This document shows positions 1-8,871 of a stretch of DNA of 64,000 nt, piece after piece. The stretch spans positions 62,001-126,000 of the forward strand of contig NZ_FRBH01000001.1 of the NCBI RefSeq assembly GCF_900142565.1, written 5' to 3'. A program made the translations under genes and the position numbers. Positions within the stretch are counted from its first letter, which is position 1; each line of letters starts with the position of its first letter. The notes below the pieces were generated by a model that did no database searches, was not told where the DNA came from, and was given only the letters and a program-made list of their open reading frames with translations. This DNA is from Chishuiella changwenlii (GTDB lineage: Bacteria; Bacteroidota; Bacteroidia; Flavobacteriales; Weeksellaceae).

Positions 1-589
1 GATCAGTAGGATTCTCGGTTGCATAACACATTAAAACCATTTTATCTAAAGGCGGAACTCCTTCTCTATCTTTAAACTTTACTTGATGCAATCGTAAAGT
101 TGCAGAAAGTTTTTTACGTGAAATGTATTTTAATTCTGATAAAAACGAAAAATAATTTTCTCTTGTAGATTTTGTCCAATCGCAATCTATTTGTATTTCA
201 TCAAAAGATTCTAATTTTCCTCTTTCTGCTGTTTCACTCAAAAAGTTAAAAACATCTTTTGCCAAAATCTTAATCTGATCTGGTGTTGTATTGATAAATG
301 TTCGGTTTGTTATAAAAACGGTTGGTATATAACGTACATTTAACTGTTCTGCATTAAAATTCTGAATTACACCAACTGGAGAAATCTTTCCTCCTTTTTT
401 ATCCACATCAAAAAAACGAACATAGACGTTTTTTGATTTCAAAGAATCTACAACTTTTTTCTCTGCTGGGTTAATCGAATAATTACTTCGCCAATAATAA
501 AAGTCTTTTGTAGTTTTTTTGACATCGGTATTACAACCAACTAAAAAAGTTAGTATAACAACACTAAAGATATTTTTAATCCATCGCAT
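1..589 (-). CDS. Lipoprotein of unknown function, 3' end beyond window
   Basis: An open frame of 196 codons runs from an ATG at 589 off the left edge, so the C-terminus is missing. It begins with a short basic and hydrophobic leader ending in a lipobox, LVGC, so the product should be a lipidated exported protein. The visible middle contains IQIDCDW, RENYFSFLSEL and KMVLMCY segments, which recall TIM-barrel-like proteins of the DUF3142 type that start beta strands in this way; that assignment is a guess from memory of the family. A TAAATTTG -7-like element lies at 593-600, almost touching the start codon, which would give a very short or leaderless transcript. It reads away from the ABC transporter genes to its right. 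Confidence 0.75.
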   Translation of the reverse strand, partial: MRWIKNIFSVVILTFLVGCNTDVKKTTKDFYYWRSNYSINPAEKKVVDSLKSKNVYVRFFDVDKKGGKISPVGVIQNFNAEQLNVRYIPTVFITNRTFINTTPDQIKILAKDVFNFLSETAERGKLESFDEIQIDCDWTKSTRENYFSFLSELKYISRKKLSATLRLHQVKFKDREGVPPLDKMVLMCYATENPTD

Positions 590-663
590 ATTCAAATTTA
601 CACCTAAAATTAATAACTTAACTTGAGTGATGTCATTTTCTCAATAACTTATTTGCAAAAAAA

Positions 664-686
664 ATCTCCTTCGTTTGGAAGGAGAT
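664..686 (-). terminator. Terminator of the ABC exporter operon
   Basis: A perfect 9 bp stem (ATCTCCTTC / GAAGGAGAT) with a 5-base loop is followed on the minus strand by a run of eight T. It sits directly after the stop codon of the ATPase gene at 693. Confidence 0.85.
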
Positions 687-692
687 CATCTA

Positions 693-1388
693 TTATATTG
701 CAAAGAATTGTTCTAGCTCTTCTAATGTTTGGGTAGAAGTTTTAATATCTTTTACCAACTCTCCTTTATTAAGAGCAATTATTCGATCGGAAACCTCTAC
801 TGTATGATTTAGATCGTGACTAGAAACTAAAATTGTTTTTTCTTTGTTTTGAGTCAAATCTTTAATTAAATTTTTTAATCTAATTTGTGTTGAAGGATCC
901 AAATTAGCAAAAGGCTCATCGAGAATTATAATTTCTGGATCACCTATTAAAGCAGCTATAATACCTACTTTCTTCTGATTTCCTTTGGATAAATCTCTCA
1001 AATATTTCTTCTTTCCTAGAATTTCTCCATTAAAAAATTCTTCATATTGCGCTATAAAAGCATCTATACTCGCTTTATTTTGACCACGTAAATCTCCTAT
1101 GAAATAAAAATATTCTTCTGGAGTTAAGTAATTAATTAAAAAACTCTCATCTATAAAAGCTGTTGTAACTTTTTTCCACTCTTCGCTTTCGTTAACTTTT
1201 ATATCGTTTAATTTTATTTCACCAGTTGTTGGCTCAATTAAATCTAACATTAAACTAAAAAGTGTTGTTTTTCCTGCTCCATTGTTTCCAACTAAGCCAA
1301 TACTTTCTCCTTTATTAATGATTAGATTGTCTATATGAATAACTCTTACTCCGTTATATTCTTTTGATATATTATTAATTTGAATCAT
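693..1388 (-). CDS. ABC transporter ATP-binding protein
   Basis: A 231-residue ATPase subunit that should power the membrane protein encoded just upstream. The Walker A motif GNNGAGKTT is at residues 34-42, the signature LSKGNQKKV is in the middle, and Walker B IIILDEP is followed by a conserved switch His in SSHD. The LSKGNQKK form of the signature is typical of ABC-2 type exporters of the NatA/CcmA kind. Its start is 17 bp after the stop of the DUF5687-type permease gene, so the two form an operon. The substrate cannot be read from the sequence; export of a lipid, peptide or drug is possible. Confidence 0.9.
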   Translation of the reverse strand: MIQINNISKEYNGVRVIHIDNLIINKGESIGLVGNNGAGKTTLFSLMLDLIEPTTGEIKLNDIKVNESEEWKKVTTAFIDESFLINYLTPEEYFYFIGDLRGQNKASIDAFIAQYEEFFNGEILGKKKYLRDLSKGNQKKVGIIAALIGDPEIIILDEPFANLDPSTQIRLKNLIKDLTQNKEKTILVSSHDLNHTVEVSDRIIALNKGELVKDIKTSTQTLEELEQFFAI

Positions 1389-1405
1389 TTTAATTGTGTT
1401 TTTTA

Positions 1406-2887
1406 TTAAGCGTTTTGTTGTTTAAATCCTTGTAGTGACGAATATTTATTCTTCTTGTAAGCAATTTCTATTAAATTGAAAAAATATGATTTTAATGCAA
1501 ATCCAATTATTCCAACTCCTGCCAGAACGAGTGATGCTGTTAAGAAATTAAAAATATAATTAAATAGTAACCAAATTAAAACAGGGAAAACCATTACAGG
1601 AATCATAATTAACCATTGCGCAACACCTGTTCCTTGATAATTCATAAATTGACTTTTATCTAAATCTATTCTCTTTTTATTGTTTGCTCCTATTCGTAGG
1701 ATAAGTGGAACATTAATTCCAATATTATAAACAGCACAAGCCAAATTGAGAATTAAAATATGATAACCGAAATAAGCATAAAACGTTGTTATAATAGCCA
1801 TGACGATAATTGAAAAATACATTAAAGTAGCCTTAGATTTTAAGTACAATTTTAATGGAATATTTTGTGTCATCATCATTGAATAATATGTACTATCCCA
1901 CGCAGGAATAAACTGTCCGAAGTTAATCATGAACATTCCTGTCATAAAAATTCCAACAAAAGTTAGCATTGCCGAATTACTGTACACATCGTTCATATAG
2001 AAAATTAGTCCATATAAACTAAACATTAATGCAGTATAAACAGCAGTTTTTGGTCGTTTATTTCTCCAGATTAATTTTAAATCTAATTGCATAAATGGTG
2101 CAACTTCTCCAAATTTACTTATCCAAGAAAAGTCGTTATCATTAAAAGATAATGCATCTGTTTTTAGGTATGCATCTAAATAGAAATTAGAGCTAATTAC
2201 TTTTTTACAAACTATATATAATCCTACAACCACTAGTAATGGAATAATACACAAATATGGATGATGAAGCATATAATTTAAAATATTCCCTACGAATTTT
2301 GTCGTGTAGAAAATATCAAAATATTGTAAACCTACTAATACAGCTATAACAACTAGAAATGGAATAAATAATTTATTGTTATCTATTATTTTCTTTTGAA
2401 GTATGATATTTAGAAAATTAGCAACCAATACCAACGATAGAATATTAACTGTCCAACCAATTAATTCTAAACTTGTAAAATCGCTCTTTATAAAATTTGA
2501 TACCACAAATGGAATAACAATTACTGGCGTTAAAAAATTAAAAAATGAGAATACACTTTTTAATAAAAGAAAATCTACAATAGTATCTCTCTTGATATTC
2601 TGAATGAGAAATGGTTTTATATTGAGCATTGGAATTTTTTGCATCATATAGCGCATGACCAATTCTATAATAAACCAAATTACAATAAATTGATTCACAA
2701 AATAAATTGGTGCTTGATTTGGAAAAGCTTTTTCTAAAATAAAATATAATCCTATTCCTAAAAGCAACATACATCCTATCATGTAAAGACCAAATAGCCA
2801 AAGAAAAATTTTCATAGCTATATCTTTACCTAATGTTGCCGATCTCATAAATGATTTTAATTCTAGGCCAATTAGTTTTCTAAACAT
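1406..2887 (-). CDS. DUF5687-type ABC transporter membrane protein
   Basis: A 493-residue polytopic membrane protein with about twelve hydrophobic segments spread over its length and a hydrophilic stretch near residues 230-265. Size, order and the N-terminal MFRKLIGLELKSF segment fit the DUF5687 family, a Bacteroidota-specific set of ABC-2-like permeases that are found next to an ATPase gene, as here. It is the first gene of the two-gene operon and is followed 17 bp later by the ATPase. The function of the family is not known. No typical -7 element was found directly upstream. Confidence 0.82.
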   Translation of the reverse strand: MFRKLIGLELKSFMRSATLGKDIAMKIFLWLFGLYMIGCMLLLGIGLYFILEKAFPNQAPIYFVNQFIVIWFIIELVMRYMMQKIPMLNIKPFLIQNIKRDTIVDFLLLKSVFSFFNFLTPVIVIPFVVSNFIKSDFTSLELIGWTVNILSLVLVANFLNIILQKKIIDNNKLFIPFLVVIAVLVGLQYFDIFYTTKFVGNILNYMLHHPYLCIIPLLVVVGLYIVCKKVISSNFYLDAYLKTDALSFNDNDFSWISKFGEVAPFMQLDLKLIWRNKRPKTAVYTALMFSLYGLIFYMNDVYSNSAMLTFVGIFMTGMFMINFGQFIPAWDSTYYSMMMTQNIPLKLYLKSKATLMYFSIIVMAIITTFYAYFGYHILILNLACAVYNIGINVPLILRIGANNKKRIDLDKSQFMNYQGTGVAQWLIMIPVMVFPVLIWLLFNYIFNFLTASLVLAGVGIIGFALKSYFFNLIEIAYKKNKYSSLQGFKQQNA

Positions 2888-3108
2888 ATTTTGTGTTTTA
2901 TATAATAAGTAACTGATTCTATTAATTTGTTACAATTTAAAAGTGAAGAATATATAAAGTAGATAGTAGAAATTAATTTTAAAACTCAAATCCCTAACTA
3001 CGAATGAAAACATTTTAAAAGAAAAATTCTTTTTAACTTACATCAAGATTAAAGAGTGAAAATAGATTTATTTTTGATAAAAATTATTAACCATAAAAAA
3101 ATATAACA

Positions 3109-3390
3109 ATGGAATTCGTAAAAACAGATGATGGTAAAAAAGGAATGGTACAAGCAATTGATGAAGGAAAAGTTGCTGGAGAAATGACTTATACTTGGGC
3201 AGGAAATGATAAAATTATTATAGACCATACACATGTTGACGAAGCTTACGGAGGACAAGGTATTGGAAAAAAAATCTTAATAAACATTATAGATTGGTTG
3301 AGATCTGAAAGTGTAAAAGCAATTCCTCTTTGTCCATTTGCAAAAGCTCAATTTGATAAAAATGAAGAATTTAGAGACGTTTTATCGTAG
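3109..3390 (+). CDS. Small GNAT-family N-acetyltransferase (YjdJ-like)
   Basis: A 93-residue protein of the short acetyltransferase group (COG2388) that carries only the core of the GNAT fold. The acetyl-CoA binding signature is visible as VDEAYGGQGIGKKI near residues 44-57, and the conserved PLCPFAKAQF segment near the C-terminus is typical of this group. The substrate is not known; members are thought to acetylate small molecules or protein N-termini. It is a single gene with a TATTTTTG -7 element at 3069-3076, about 33 bp before the start. Confidence 0.85.
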   Translation: MEFVKTDDGKKGMVQAIDEGKVAGEMTYTWAGNDKIIIDHTHVDEAYGGQGIGKKILINIIDWLRSESVKAIPLCPFAKAQFDKNEEFRDVLS

Positions 3391-3533
3391 GAATTTATTA
3401 CTATTAATTACTCTATAGGTATTTACTAACTATTGAACAAATACTTATTTTAGATTATTTTTCTAATTAAACATTATTCAATAGAATATTTTTAATATTA
3501 ATCATAAAATAACGACGTAATACTAAATAATTC

Positions 3534-3564
3534 TTGGAAAAGTGAGTTAATCTCTATAAATTTG
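3534..3564 (+). promoter_or_regulatory. Promoter of metNIQ
   Basis: TTG at 3534-3536 and TAAATTTG at 3557-3564 are separated by 20 bp, matching the Bacteroidota -33/-7 consensus. Transcription would begin near 3571 and give a leader of about 65 nt before metN. Confidence 0.6.
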
Positions 3565-3593
3565 CTAGATTATAAGTTAAGTACTATAAACAG

Positions 3594-3625
3594 ACCTTTC
3601 ATATTATATTTTGAGAGGTTTTTTT
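3594..3625 (+). terminator. Terminator-like hairpin in the metN leader
   Basis: An 8 bp stem (ACCTTTCA / TGAGAGGT, one G-T pair) is followed directly by seven T, the form of an intrinsic terminator. It ends only 10 bp before the metN ATG and lies downstream of the likely metN promoter. It could be an attenuator, or it could terminate stray transcription; no known riboswitch core was recognised upstream of it. Confidence 0.6.
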
Positions 3626-3635
3626 GTTATATAAA

Positions 3636-4679
3636 ATGATTGAATTAAAGAATATATCTAAAACATTTCGATCTTCGAAAAAGAAAACTATTGCCTTAAA
3701 CCAAGTTTCTTTAAAAATAAATCAAGGGAAGATTTTTGGAATCATCGGAAAATCTGGTGCAGGAAAAAGTACGCTTATTCGTTGTGTAAATTTACTGGAA
3801 CGACCTGATGAGGGTGAAGTTTGGGTAGATAATGTAAATCTGTTAGACCTTAGTGAAGCTAAACTAACATTAGAAAGACGTAAAATTGGGATGATTTTTC
3901 AACATTTCAATTTACTTTCTTCTCGTACTGTGGAAGACAATATTGCACTTCCATTAGAATTAATTGGAACTTCTAAAAGAGAAATTAAATCACGAGTTGA
4001 TGAATTACTTCATTTAGTTGGAATCGGTGATAAAGCAAAAGAGTATCCTGCAAATTTATCTGGAGGACAAAAACAACGTGTTGCAATTGCACGCGCTTTA
4101 GCAAGTAATCCTACTTTATTATTGTGTGACGAAGCAACAAGTGCTTTGGATCCTGCTACAACAAAATCTATTTTGAATCTTCTGAAAGAGATTAATCAAA
4201 AATTGAATTTGACGATTTTATTAATTACACATGAAATGGAAGTAATTAATAGAATTTGTGATGAAGTCGGCGTTATTGATGATGGTATTCTTGTAGAACA
4301 TGGAAGTGTTGAAGATGTTTTTACAAATCCAAAAGAAGATATTACAAAAGAATTTATTACGAATTCTCTTGATTTGAGTTTGCCAACATTTTTCGAAAAA
4401 AACATTTCAGCTTCTAAGCAAGAAAATGCTGCAACAATTTATAAACTAAGCTTTACTAATTTGCCACACTATAATTCTATTATAGAAGAAGTAAAGGGTT
4501 TATTCTCGTCAGAAATTGAACTTATCAATTCGAGAATAGAATATGCTGGTTCTGTAAATTATGGAACATTGTTTATCAAAGTACAAGCGAATGAGCAAAA
4601 CAATAGAGCAATCGAAAATCATTTTACAGCACAAACGTTTAATATTAAAAAAGTAGGCTATGTCGGAAACAGTAATTAA
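3636..4679 (+). CDS. metN: Methionine ABC transporter ATP-binding protein MetN
   Basis: The ATPase of the D/L-methionine importer MetNIQ on the inner face of the cytoplasmic membrane. The frame opens with a TTG at 3624, but the ATG at 3636 gives MIELKNISKTF, the family's normal start, and a 347-residue product. Walker A GKSGAGKST is at 38-46, the signature LSGGQKQR is near 144, and Walker B is LLLCDEATSALDP. The last 80 residues form the NIL domain that binds methionine and causes substrate inhibition. The 3' end overlaps metI by 20 bp, and metQ follows, so the function is well supported by context. Confidence 0.93.
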   Translation: MIELKNISKTFRSSKKKTIALNQVSLKINQGKIFGIIGKSGAGKSTLIRCVNLLERPDEGEVWVDNVNLLDLSEAKLTLERRKIGMIFQHFNLLSSRTVEDNIALPLELIGTSKREIKSRVDELLHLVGIGDKAKEYPANLSGGQKQRVAIARALASNPTLLLCDEATSALDPATTKSILNLLKEINQKLNLTILLITHEMEVINRICDEVGVIDDGILVEHGSVEDVFTNPKEDITKEFITNSLDLSLPTFFEKNISASKQENAATIYKLSFTNLPHYNSIIEEVKGLFSSEIELINSRIEYAGSVNYGTLFIKVQANEQNNRAIENHFTAQTFNIKKVGYVGNSN

Positions 4680-5313
4680 TCTCTTAATAAAAGGAAGCTG
4701 GGAAACAATTGTAATGACATTGGTTTCAGGATTTTTTGGTTTTGTTATTGGTTTACCTGTAGGTATTTTACTTTACTTAACAAGAAAAGATCAATTATTA
4801 GAAAATAAAATTGTTCATCAAGTTGTTGCATTTTTTGTAAACATCTTCCGCTCTATTCCATTCATTATTTTAATTGTTTGGATGATTCCATTTACAAGAA
4901 ATTTAGTTGGAACATCTATTGGTGTTGTTGCTGCACTAGTTCCGTTAAGTGTAGGTGCTGCTCCATTTATTGCTCGATTAGTTGAAAACAGCTTATTAGA
5001 AGTACCAAGTGGTTTAATAGAAGCGGCAAGATCTATGGGTGCTAAACCAATGCAAATTATTCGTAAAGTTTTATTACCAGAAGCTTTACCATCTCTTATA
5101 AATGCTGCAACTATAACATTAATTACTTTAGTTGGATATTCTGCAATGGGTGGTGCTGTTGGTGCTGGCGGATTAGGACAAGTTGGTTATCAATATGGTT
5201 ATGTTGGTTACGATATTGTTATAATGAATACCGTTCTTATTTTATTAATTATTATTGTGTTTATTTTACAATTTATTGGAGATAAACTTTCAAAAAAATT
5301 CAACCATAAATAA
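4660..5313 (+). CDS. metI: Methionine ABC transporter permease MetI
   Basis: The 217-residue membrane channel of the methionine importer. It has five hydrophobic segments and the permease EAA loop, seen here as IEAARSMGAKPMQIIRKVLLPEALP, which contacts MetN. The length matches MetI of other bacteria. Its ATG lies inside the end of metN and metQ follows after 12 bp, so the three genes are translated from one message. Confidence 0.93.
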   Translation: MSETVINLLIKGSWETIVMTLVSGFFGFVIGLPVGILLYLTRKDQLLENKIVHQVVAFFVNIFRSIPFIILIVWMIPFTRNLVGTSIGVVAALVPLSVGAAPFIARLVENSLLEVPSGLIEAARSMGAKPMQIIRKVLLPEALPSLINAATITLITLVGYSAMGGAVGAGGLGQVGYQYGYVGYDIVIMNTVLILLIIIVFILQFIGDKLSKKFNHK

Positions 5314-5325
5314 ATATTAGAAATT

Positions 5326-6138
5326 ATGAAAAAATTAAATTTTACTTTTATCATTGCCTTAATCTCTGCATTTACATTATTTTCTTGTGGAGGTAAAAAG
5401 ACTAATGATTCAAACGTTTTAAAAGTTGGAATTACAATTGGTCCTGAACAAGAATTAGCAGAAGTAGCGAAAAAAGTAGCAAAAGAAAAATATAATCTTG
5501 ATGTAGAATTAGTTTCTTTTAGTGAATATATTATGCCAAATGAGGCTTTAAACCAAGGTGATATTGATGTAAATGTTTATCAACATAAACCTTTTATGGA
5601 TGAACAAATAAAACAACGTGGATATAAATTAGCTATCATTGGTAAAACATTTGTTTTCCCTATCGTTGCTTACTCTAAAAAAATAAAATCTATTAACGAA
5701 TTAAAAGACGGAAGTACAATCGCAATTCCAAATGATCCTACAAATGGAGGAAGATCTTTATTGTTATTAGAAAAACAAGGTTTAATAAAATTAAAACCAA
5801 ATGTTGGTTTATTACCAAAGGTTACAGACATCGTTTCTAATCCTAAAAAATTAGAAATTTTCGAATTAGAAGCGCCACAATTACCTCGCGTTTTAGACGA
5901 TAAAAAAGTTGTGATTGCAATTATCAATAATAATTTCGCAGTACAATCTGGTTTAGATCAAGAAAAAGAAGGTATTTTCTCAGAGGATAAAGATTCTCCA
6001 TATGTTAACTTAGTTGTATCTAGAGAGGATAACAAAAATGATGAAAAAATAAAACAATTTACACAGGCTTATCAGTCGGAGGAAGTAGCTAAAAAAGCTA
6101 ACGAAATCTTTAAAGGAGGAGCTGTAAAAGGTTGGTAA
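5326..6138 (+). CDS. metQ: Methionine-binding lipoprotein MetQ
   Basis: The substrate-binding lipoprotein of the methionine importer (NlpA family), 270 residues. The leader ends in a lipobox, LFSCGGKK, so the mature protein is anchored at Cys21 on the periplasmic face of the membrane. Family motifs are visible: KVGITIGPEQELAEVAKKVAKE at the start, NVYQHKPFMDEQ in the middle and NNNFAVQSGL near the end. It is the last gene of the metNIQ operon and is followed by a strong terminator. Confidence 0.94.
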   Translation: MKKLNFTFIIALISAFTLFSCGGKKTNDSNVLKVGITIGPEQELAEVAKKVAKEKYNLDVELVSFSEYIMPNEALNQGDIDVNVYQHKPFMDEQIKQRGYKLAIIGKTFVFPIVAYSKKIKSINELKDGSTIAIPNDPTNGGRSLLLLEKQGLIKLKPNVGLLPKVTDIVSNPKKLEIFELEAPQLPRVLDDKKVVIAIINNNFAVQSGLDQEKEGIFSEDKDSPYVNLVVSREDNKNDEKIKQFTQAYQSEEVAKKANEIFKGGAVKGW

Positions 6139-6165
6139 TTATTATCCAACTTTCTAAATATTTTA

Positions 6166-6198
6166 AATCCGAAGAAATTAATTTCTTCGGATTTTTTT
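6166..6198 (+). terminator. Terminator of metNIQ
   Basis: Two 14-base arms (AATCCGAAGAAATT and its exact complement) lie back to back and are followed by T residues. It is about 30 bp after the metQ stop. Confidence 0.88.
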
Positions 6199-6304
6199 AT
6201 TGTATCAACAAATTAAAACACTTATATATTCAAAATAAATTTTAAGATAAAATATTTATCTTAGTGCTCATATTTAACACTATACAATTACTCTAATAAA
6301 ATTT

Positions 6305-6970
6305 ATGAACAATACAGACAGCTCACCTTTTGACATCCCAAAACAATCTTTTAAAAAATTCTTACCACAACTAAAAAGAATTACCATAGAAATTATTGTC
6401 ATTGTTTTTTCTGTCTATGTATCTATTTGGCTTACCAATAGAAGCCAATACAACATGGAGCAAGAAGAAGCACGAGCATTTTTAAGTGATCTAAAAAATG
6501 ATTTGGAAATTGATATCCATAACATGAAAGATGAAAAAGCTAAAATTGAAGAGTCTAAAAATGGAATATCATCATTACTAAAACTTTCCAAAAAGCAAAT
6601 GGAAGAAGTTGGATATATTGATATGAAAATACAATTTAATACTAGAAGAAATATAGAGGCAAATTATGAAGGATTCAAATCTAGTGGAAAAATTGGAAAC
6701 ATTGAAAAACGAAAACTTAAAAATGATATTCTTTCCTATTACCAAGAGCATATGTCTGTAACAACTGAAATGGAAAAAGATATTAATTCAACTAAAAAAG
6801 ATATTATTGAATTATTTGGTAAAAATAATTTTAATGCTAATTCTTTATCCGATCCATATTTAAGAACAAAAATGAACTTGTATATTGGTATAGTAAATAG
6901 CTTAGCTAAAGCTTATGATGATGATATAAAATTAGCTAAAACTATAATTAATGAAATGAATGGATATTAA
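6305..6970 (+). CDS. Membrane-anchored protein of unknown function
   Basis: A 221-residue protein with a basic N-terminal segment, one hydrophobic helix at about residues 28-44 (IIVIVFSVYVSIWL) and a long, charged, mostly helical remainder. The layout resembles the Bacteroidota DUF6090-type proteins, which have a short cytoplasmic head, one membrane helix and a helical domain outside, but key motifs are not strong enough to assign it. The stop codon overlaps that of the convergent LysR gene by 4 bp. No operon partner is visible. Confidence 0.7.
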   Translation: MNNTDSSPFDIPKQSFKKFLPQLKRITIEIIVIVFSVYVSIWLTNRSQYNMEQEEARAFLSDLKNDLEIDIHNMKDEKAKIEESKNGISSLLKLSKKQMEEVGYIDMKIQFNTRRNIEANYEGFKSSGKIGNIEKRKLKNDILSYYQEHMSVTTEMEKDINSTKKDIIELFGKNNFNANSLSDPYLRTKMNLYIGIVNSLAKAYDDDIKLAKTIINEMNGY

Positions 6971-7890
6971 TCAATATGCTCTTCTATCTCAACCGAAGAA
7001 AACTCATTAATTAATAATTTCTCGATATGATTGATTTCTTCCATGAATAATGATTGTTTACGCTTCGCATAATACAAAGCATTTTCAACAGGAGAATATC
7101 CTTCCCAAATTTTTGTTATCTCTTTGGTATTTAAAACTTCTTGGCATAAAAACTCTGGTAAAATAGCAAGTCCACCATCTATTGATAAACAACGAATAAT
7201 AGAAAATTTATTTGGAACGATGTAATTCGGTAAAAAGTCTGGATGCTCACCAAAATTTGTTTCCCAAAAACGATTTAAGACTTTCATATCCGAAGCGGTA
7301 CTGTACCAAAATTGCATTTTTAACCAATCTTTTACTACACTTTTATCATTAATATCTAGAGAATAAAATTCTGTTAAATCAGTATTTTTACCTGCAACTA
7401 AAACAAATCTTTCACTTGCAAAAGGGTTATAGATTAAATTCGAATCATTACTTTTTATAGAAGTCATGATAGAATCTATAGAACCATTTTCTAATAAATG
7501 GAGTAAATGCTCATTGTCTCCAAATTGCATAATTAAATTAAAACCTAAATAAGGTATATGTTTTTCCAGTACTTGCTGAAAAGTTTCTACACACATTCCT
7601 ATACTAAGCGTTGGACGTTCTACACCAGATTTTTTCTGAAAACGCTTTTCTACATCTTGCAAACATTCTACAGATGACAAAATTTGCTGATAAAACAATT
7701 TTCCTTTTTCTGTAGGAATCATTTTACGAGATGTTCTTTCAAACAATGGAAAACCAGTATAAGCTTCTAATGCATTTAAATGTAAGCCAATACCTGGCTG
7801 AGAAACAAATAATTGCTTTGCAGCACCACTCATTGTTCCTGTTTCGTAAATAGCTTTAAATGTTCTAAACCACTCTAAATTGACTTGCAT
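6967..7890 (-). CDS. LysR-family transcriptional regulator
   Basis: A 307-residue DNA-binding regulator. Residues 1-60 form the winged helix-turn-helix (LEWFRTFKAIYETGTMSGAAKQLFVSQ), followed by a linker helix and a LysR effector-binding domain. It is transcribed divergently from an mdaB/ygiN-like gene pair, the usual arrangement when a LysR protein controls its neighbours, so it probably senses a quinone or an electrophile and controls that pair. The 95 bp between the genes contain two perfect palindromes. Confidence 0.9.
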   Translation of the reverse strand: MQVNLEWFRTFKAIYETGTMSGAAKQLFVSQPGIGLHLNALEAYTGFPLFERTSRKMIPTEKGKLFYQQILSSVECLQDVEKRFQKKSGVERPTLSIGMCVETFQQVLEKHIPYLGFNLIMQFGDNEHLLHLLENGSIDSIMTSIKSNDSNLIYNPFASERFVLVAGKNTDLTEFYSLDINDKSVVKDWLKMQFWYSTASDMKVLNRFWETNFGEHPDFLPNYIVPNKFSIIRCLSIDGGLAILPEFLCQEVLNTKEITKIWEGYSPVENALYYAKRKQSLFMEEINHIEKLLINEFSSVEIEEHID

Positions 7891-7892
7891 AG

Positions 7893-7960
7893 TATAATAA
7901 TTATTATAGTTTAATGTAATTTACATTATTTTAATTTTATAAAACTATGAAATAATTTTG
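7893..7960. promoter_or_regulatory. Divergent control region lysR / mdaB-like with two palindromes
   Basis: TATAATAATTATTATA at 7893-7908 is a perfect palindrome, and TAATGTAA / TTACATTA at 7912-7928 is a perfect 8 bp inverted repeat around one base, the size of a LysR half-site pair. A TAATTTTG -7 element for the mdaB-like gene is at 7953-7960 with no good -33 TTG before it, which fits activator-dependent transcription. Binding by the adjacent LysR protein is inferred. Confidence 0.55.
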
Positions 7961-7984
7961 TCATGTAAAATTAAAATTGAAAAA

Positions 7985-8584
7985 ATGAAGAAAGTATTCA
8001 TTATAAATGGTGGTCAAGTTTTTGGAGAAAGTAATGGAAAATTAAATGATACAATTAGCCAATGGACTTCAAATTACTTTACAAATAATGAGGTTGAAGT
8101 TAGAGTTACAAACGTTTCTGAACAATATGATCCTTTTACGGAAGCAGATAATTTTTTATGGGCAGATTTAATTGTATGGCATACGCCGATTTGGTGGTTT
8201 CAAGTTCCTTTTAAATTAAAACAATATATAGATGAAGTTTTACAATTGGGAGGACATGGAAAACTTTATAAAAATGACGGTAGAACAAGAACAAATCCTG
8301 AAATAAATTATGGAACTGGTGGATTGTTACAAGGTAAAAATTATATGGTAACTACAACTTGGAATGCTCCAAAAGGTGCTTTTAATATTGAAGGTGAAAT
8401 AATGAATCTAAAAAATGTAGATGAAGGTATCTTATTTGGATTCCATGTTTCTATGAAATTTATTGGATTAACAAAAGTCGATGGTTTTCATTTTTATGAT
8501 GTGATGAAAGGTTTAACACCAGAAAGATTTGACAATTACCACATAGAATATGAACAACATTTAGCAAACATTTTAAATAAATAA
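7985..8584 (+). CDS. MdaB-like NAD(P)H quinone oxidoreductase
   Basis: A 199-residue flavodoxin-fold reductase of the MdaB family, which reduces quinones by two electrons using NAD(P)H and FAD or FMN. The family signatures are the N-terminal KKVFIINGGQVFGESNG, the WHTPIWWFQVPFKLKQYID segment around the active site and GTGGLLQGKNYMVTTTWNAP. A TTG at 7958 opens the frame but overlaps the -7 element; the ATG at 7985 starts the conserved protein. The next gene encodes a YgiN-like monooxygenase, as in the E. coli mdaB-ygiN pair. Confidence 0.88.
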   Translation: MKKVFIINGGQVFGESNGKLNDTISQWTSNYFTNNEVEVRVTNVSEQYDPFTEADNFLWADLIVWHTPIWWFQVPFKLKQYIDEVLQLGGHGKLYKNDGRTRTNPEINYGTGGLLQGKNYMVTTTWNAPKGAFNIEGEIMNLKNVDEGILFGFHVSMKFIGLTKVDGFHFYDVMKGLTPERFDNYHIEYEQHLANILNK

Positions 8585-8586
8585 TT

Positions 8587-8871
8587 ATGAAAATATATCT
8601 TACAGCAATTATAGAAACTAAACCAGAGTTTCTTGCAGAAGTCAAAAGTGTTTTAGAAAATATGGTTGTAGAAACTCGAAAAGAATCTGCATGTTTACAA
8701 TACGATTTACACCAAAGTATTGAGAATGAAAATACATTCATATTCTATGAAATATGGGCTAATCAATCTGGTTTAGATGAACACAATAAACAACCCTATA
8801 TTCAAGAATTCATAGAATTGGGAAATAAATTGGCAAGTGCTCCTTCTATTTATCTTAGTAAAAAACTTTAA
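8587..8871 (+). CDS. Putative quinol monooxygenase (YgiN/ABM family)
   Basis: A 94-residue dimeric alpha-beta barrel protein of the antibiotic biosynthesis monooxygenase family. Motifs include the N-terminal KIYLTAIIETKPEFLAEV, the conserved ESACLQYDLHQS segment and FYEIWANQSGLDEHN with the typical E-W pair. In E. coli, YgiN oxidises quinols made by MdaB. Here the gene starts 2 bp after the mdaB-like stop, so the two products probably act on the same quinone, either as a redox cycle or as detoxification. Confidence 0.87.
   Translation: MKIYLTAIIETKPEFLAEVKSVLENMVVETRKESACLQYDLHQSIENENTFIFYEIWANQSGLDEHNKQPYIQEFIELGNKLASAPSIYLSKKL

Noticed and set aside
2403-2603. Open frame on the plus strand within the DUF5687 gene
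   Set aside because: It lies fully inside a well-supported membrane protein gene on the other strand and resembles no protein; the same applies to all other antisense frames, such as those in infB, sprA and the TonB receptor genes.
3571-3636. SAM-I or SAM-II riboswitch before metN
   Set aside because: The conserved cores of those classes were not found in the leader; only the terminator-like stem is clear.
7958-7985. TTG start for the mdaB-like gene
   Set aside because: It overlaps the -7 element, so it would not be transcribed; the ATG at 7985 fits the family.
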